Origin: GCA-2711565 sp963664245
GTDB taxonomy: Bacteria > Bacteroidota > Bacteroidia > Bacteroidales > GCA-2711565
Reading direction: 5' to 3'
Length of the DNA: 64,000 nucleotides
NCBI GenBank assembly: GCA_963664245.1
Contig: OY760934.1
Coordinates: 372,001-436,000 of the forward strand
Part shown: one piece after another, positions 61,992-64,000 of the stretch
Position numbering within the stretch: the first letter of the stretch is position 1
Layout of the letters: every line of letters starts with the position of its first letter
Position numbers and translations under genes: made by a program
Notes under the pieces: model-generated
What the model saw: the letters and a program-made list of their open reading frames with translations, nothing else
What the model was told of the DNA's origin: nothing
Database searches by the model: none

Positions 61992-63434
61992 ATGGAACGG
62001 GAAATTATTAGCACCAATCGAAAAGCACTGCGCATAAACCTTAATCAAAATGTGTACGGAACCATTGCCGAAATAGGCGGCGGACAAGAAGTTGCCCGTC
62101 ATTTTTTTCAGGCCGGAGCCGCTTCGGGTACAGTAGCCAAAACTATTTCGGCTTATGACAAATCGTTTAGCGATGCTTTTTACGAATGCAAATCCGATCG
62201 TTTTGTTTCCGAACCCCGCTTAATGAGCATGCTAAAGGCCGAATACAATGAGCTTACCGAAACACTTCAGGGGAAACGCGACAACAAAACCAAGTATTTT
62301 GCTTTTGCAAACACGGTTAGCGTGTTAAATTATCAAAAAGATAATTACTGCCACGGCTGGATCGGCATGCGCTTTCAACTGAAAGCAAACAGCCAACCCA
62401 ACGATGTGATACTGCATGTAAAACTACTTGAAAACGACACGCTTCAGCAACAACAAGCCCTTGGCATTCTGGGCATAAACCTGATTTTTGCCTGTTATTA
62501 TCACAACGAAACGCCCAATGTTTTTCTAAAATCTTTACTCGACAACCTGACCCTCGACCGTGTTGAAATCAGCATGGTTCGCATGAAAGGTCCCAAACTG
62601 GATTATGTTGATAATCGCCTGCTTAGTGTTCAGTTGGTAAAGAACCAAATGACATCGGCCACCATTTTCGACCGCAATGGCGAAGTGATCGAACCCTCAG
62701 ACATGCTCTACAAAAAGAACGTACTGGCCTTCCGCGGAAGTTTCCGCCCCATTACCTATGTTGGATTTGATATGCTCAAATCGAGCTATTCGTTATTTAA
62801 AAAAGACGAAGATTATAACAAAGAAAATACCATCGGGCTTTGCGAAATGACATTAAATAACCTGCTTCAAAAAGGAGAACTGGATGAACAGGATTTCCTC
62901 GACCGGGTAGACATTTTGAACGGGATGGGGCAAAACGTGATGATCTCAAACTTTCGGGAATATTATAAACTAGTCTCCTATTTTTCCGAATTTAAAATCA
63001 AAAATTTACGGGTAGTTATCGGAATTCCCACCTTTATCAACGTGCTCGATCCGTCGTATTACAAAGACTTGGATGGAGGGATTTTACAGGCCTTTGGGCA
63101 ACTGTTTTCCAAAAACATGAAACTGTATGTTTACCCGGCTTTAAATGAAGAAAACGAGGAACTGATCACATCCCAAAACCTTCCCTTGGCAGAGGATCTT
63201 AAGTATTTGTACAAATACCTCCTTACCAATCGCAAAATTATCGACCTGGGAAATGTAAAAAAGGAACGGCTCAGAATAAAATCGGCAGATGTTTTAAAAA
63301 TGATTAAAAACGATGAAGCCGGCTGGGAAGAAATGGTTCCGGTTTATATTGAAGAATTTATTAAGAAACGAAAACCGTTTGGTTATCGGGGAAATGAGAA
63401 GCTAATAAAGCGCAAATTCCCAGACAAATTCTAA
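61992..63434 (+). CDS. Conserved protein of unknown function (480 aa)
   Basis: 480 residues, soluble, no signal peptide or membrane helix. Starts NRKALRINLNQNVYGTIAEIGGGQEVARHFFQ; further conserved-looking blocks are AASGTVAKTISAYDKSFSD, GMRFQLKANSQPNDVILH and DVLKMIKNDEAGWEEMVP. I recall related proteins in Bacteroidota and cyanobacteria that are labelled variously, including as nicotinate-nucleotide adenylyltransferase or TonB receptor, but no motif for either is visible. Between an MFS exporter and rarA; no function is offered. Confidence 0.75.
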   Translation: MEREIISTNRKALRINLNQNVYGTIAEIGGGQEVARHFFQAGAASGTVAKTISAYDKSFSDAFYECKSDRFVSEPRLMSMLKAEYNELTETLQGKRDNKTKYFAFANTVSVLNYQKDNYCHGWIGMRFQLKANSQPNDVILHVKLLENDTLQQQQALGILGINLIFACYYHNETPNVFLKSLLDNLTLDRVEISMVRMKGPKLDYVDNRLLSVQLVKNQMTSATIFDRNGEVIEPSDMLYKKNVLAFRGSFRPITYVGFDMLKSSYSLFKKDEDYNKENTIGLCEMTLNNLLQKGELDEQDFLDRVDILNGMGQNVMISNFREYYKLVSYFSEFKIKNLRVVIGIPTFINVLDPSYYKDLDGGILQAFGQLFSKNMKLYVYPALNEENEELITSQNLPLAEDLKYLYKYLLTNRKIIDLGNVKKERLRIKSADVLKMIKNDEAGWEEMVPVYIEEFIKKRKPFGYRGNEKLIKRKFPDKF

Positions 63435-63484
63435 GCATTTGAACCACGTTTTTTTGTAACTTGGGTTTCTTAAATTAAAGCAAA

Positions 63485-64000
63485 ATGCCAACATCTACTC
63501 CACTAGCAGAACAACTCAGACCTTCTACCCTGGACGATTACATCGGGCAAAAACACCTTTTGGGCGAAGGCGCCGTATTACGAAAATCAATCGAAAGCAA
63601 TAGCATTCCTTCCATGATACTGTGGGGACCTCCCGGGGTAGGAAAAACCACCCTGGCATACATCATTTCGCAATCGTTGCAACGCCCGTTTTACACGCTA
63701 AGTGCAATTAGCTCGGGAGTTAAAGATGTCAGGAATGTGATTGAACTGGCAAAGAAAGGTTCAAGCGCCATTTTATTTATTGATGAGATTCACCGCTTCA
63801 GCAAATCTCAGCAAGATTCGCTCCTGGGAGCTGTGGAAAAAGGCATTGTTACGCTCATTGGAGCCACCACTGAAAACCCCTCGTTCGAGGTTATTTCTCC
63901 CCTGCTCTCGCGCTGCCAGGTTTACATTTTAAAATCGCTGGAAGAAAAAGATTTGGATATTTTAACCGAACGAGCCATCCAATATTATAAAGAAAAGGAA
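63485..64000 (+). CDS. rarA: Replication-associated recombination protein RarA/MgsA (partial, runs off the window)
   Basis: First 172 codons of an AAA+ clamp-loader-like ATPase. Starts MPTSTPLAEQLRPSTLDDYIGQ, then Walker A WGPPGVGKTTLA (about 46-57), SSGVKDVRNVIELAKK, Walker B ILFIDEIHRF, SQQDSLLGAVEKG, sensor 1 IGATTENPSFEV and the arginine segment LSRCQVY. These are diagnostic of RarA (MgsA), which acts at stalled replication forks. The 3' end lies beyond base 64000, so the C-terminal tetramerisation part is not seen. Confidence 0.93.
   Translation, partial: MPTSTPLAEQLRPSTLDDYIGQKHLLGEGAVLRKSIESNSIPSMILWGPPGVGKTTLAYIISQSLQRPFYTLSAISSGVKDVRNVIELAKKGSSAILFIDEIHRFSKSQQDSLLGAVEKGIVTLIGATTENPSFEVISPLLSRCQVYILKSLEEKDLDILTERAIQYYKEKE

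Noticed and set aside
1..64000. CRISPR array, tRNA, rRNA, prophage or insertion sequence
   Set aside because: No regularly spaced direct repeats, no tRNA cloverleaf or rRNA sequence, and no transposase, integrase or phage structural gene were recognised.

Overview
The window is chromosomal DNA of a member of the Bacteroidota. The evidence is two SusC/SusD outer-membrane uptake loci, FecI/FecR-type ECF sigma/anti-sigma pairs, DUF4843 and PKD-like lipoproteins, a GldA/GldF-GldG type ABC transporter, and promoters of the Bacteroidota pattern TTTG-N19-TAnnTTTG. Base composition is AT-rich. Fatty-acid use genes (two acyl-CoA dehydrogenases, a FadL porin, an acyl-CoA ligase) suggest a marine or environmental relative of the Marinilabiliales/Prolixibacteraceae rather than a gut Bacteroides; that placement is an inference. 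I saw no tRNA, rRNA, CRISPR array, phage or transposase gene.

Layout. 0.27-4.8 kb: a ClpC chaperone and a 600-residue acyl-CoA dehydrogenase. 4.85-16.8 kb (minus strand, read right to left): locus 1, ECF sigma - FecR - SusC - SusD - DUF4843 - PKD-like - TlpA - TlpA. 16.9-23.9 kb: acyl-CoA dehydrogenase, a YD-repeat-like lipoprotein, an M28 peptidase, an isochorismatase-fold hydrolase, an M50 protease with a Cys4 head, a MazG-like protein and a small membrane protein. 23.9-27.6 kb: an Nramp-like transporter followed by pxpA-pxpB-pxpC (5-oxoprolinase). 27.7-33.6 kb: HAD phosphatase plus CAT-like acyltransferase, FadL porin, acyl-CoA ligase, a small membrane protein and a PhzF-like enzyme. 33.7-42.4 kb: an envelope-response cluster of ECF sigma, HEAT-repeat anti-sigma, two DUF4097 proteins, an FtsX/MacB-type permease, a 61-residue membrane protein and an ABC ATPase, then a TetQ-like ribosomal protection GTPase. 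A decayed third DUF4097 gene lies at 42.5-42.9 kb. 43.0-58.6 kb (minus strand): locus 2, ECF sigma - FecR - SusC - SusD - DUF4843 - PKD-like - broken DUF4369 gene - GldA-like ATPase - fused GldF/GldG permease - two tandem MutS-like ATPases. 58.8-64 kb: LytTR regulator and LytS-type kinase, an Fsr-like MFS exporter, a conserved protein of unknown role and the start of rarA.

How it works together. Loci 1 and 2 are paralogous copies of one architecture. A surface signal or ligand passing SusC (which has the N-terminal STN signalling domain) is relayed by FecR to the ECF factor, which drives uptake by the SusC/SusD pair and its lipoproteins. Locus 1 ends in two periplasmic thiol-disulfide proteins. 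Locus 2 has only a stump of a DUF4369 gene at that position and continues into an ABC exporter and a MutS pair whose base composition is visibly richer in GC.

The strongest regulatory signal found by eye is a set of five sites of the form (T/A)GTAAC-N16-nGTn. They lie upstream of the ECF gene at 33.7 kb, the ABC permease, the 61-residue protein and (twice) the ABC ATPase, and form a candidate local ECF regulon. The most system-like candidate in the window is the duplicated ECF/FecR-SusCD-DUF4843-PKD module with its different tails (TlpA pair versus ABC plus MutS pair).
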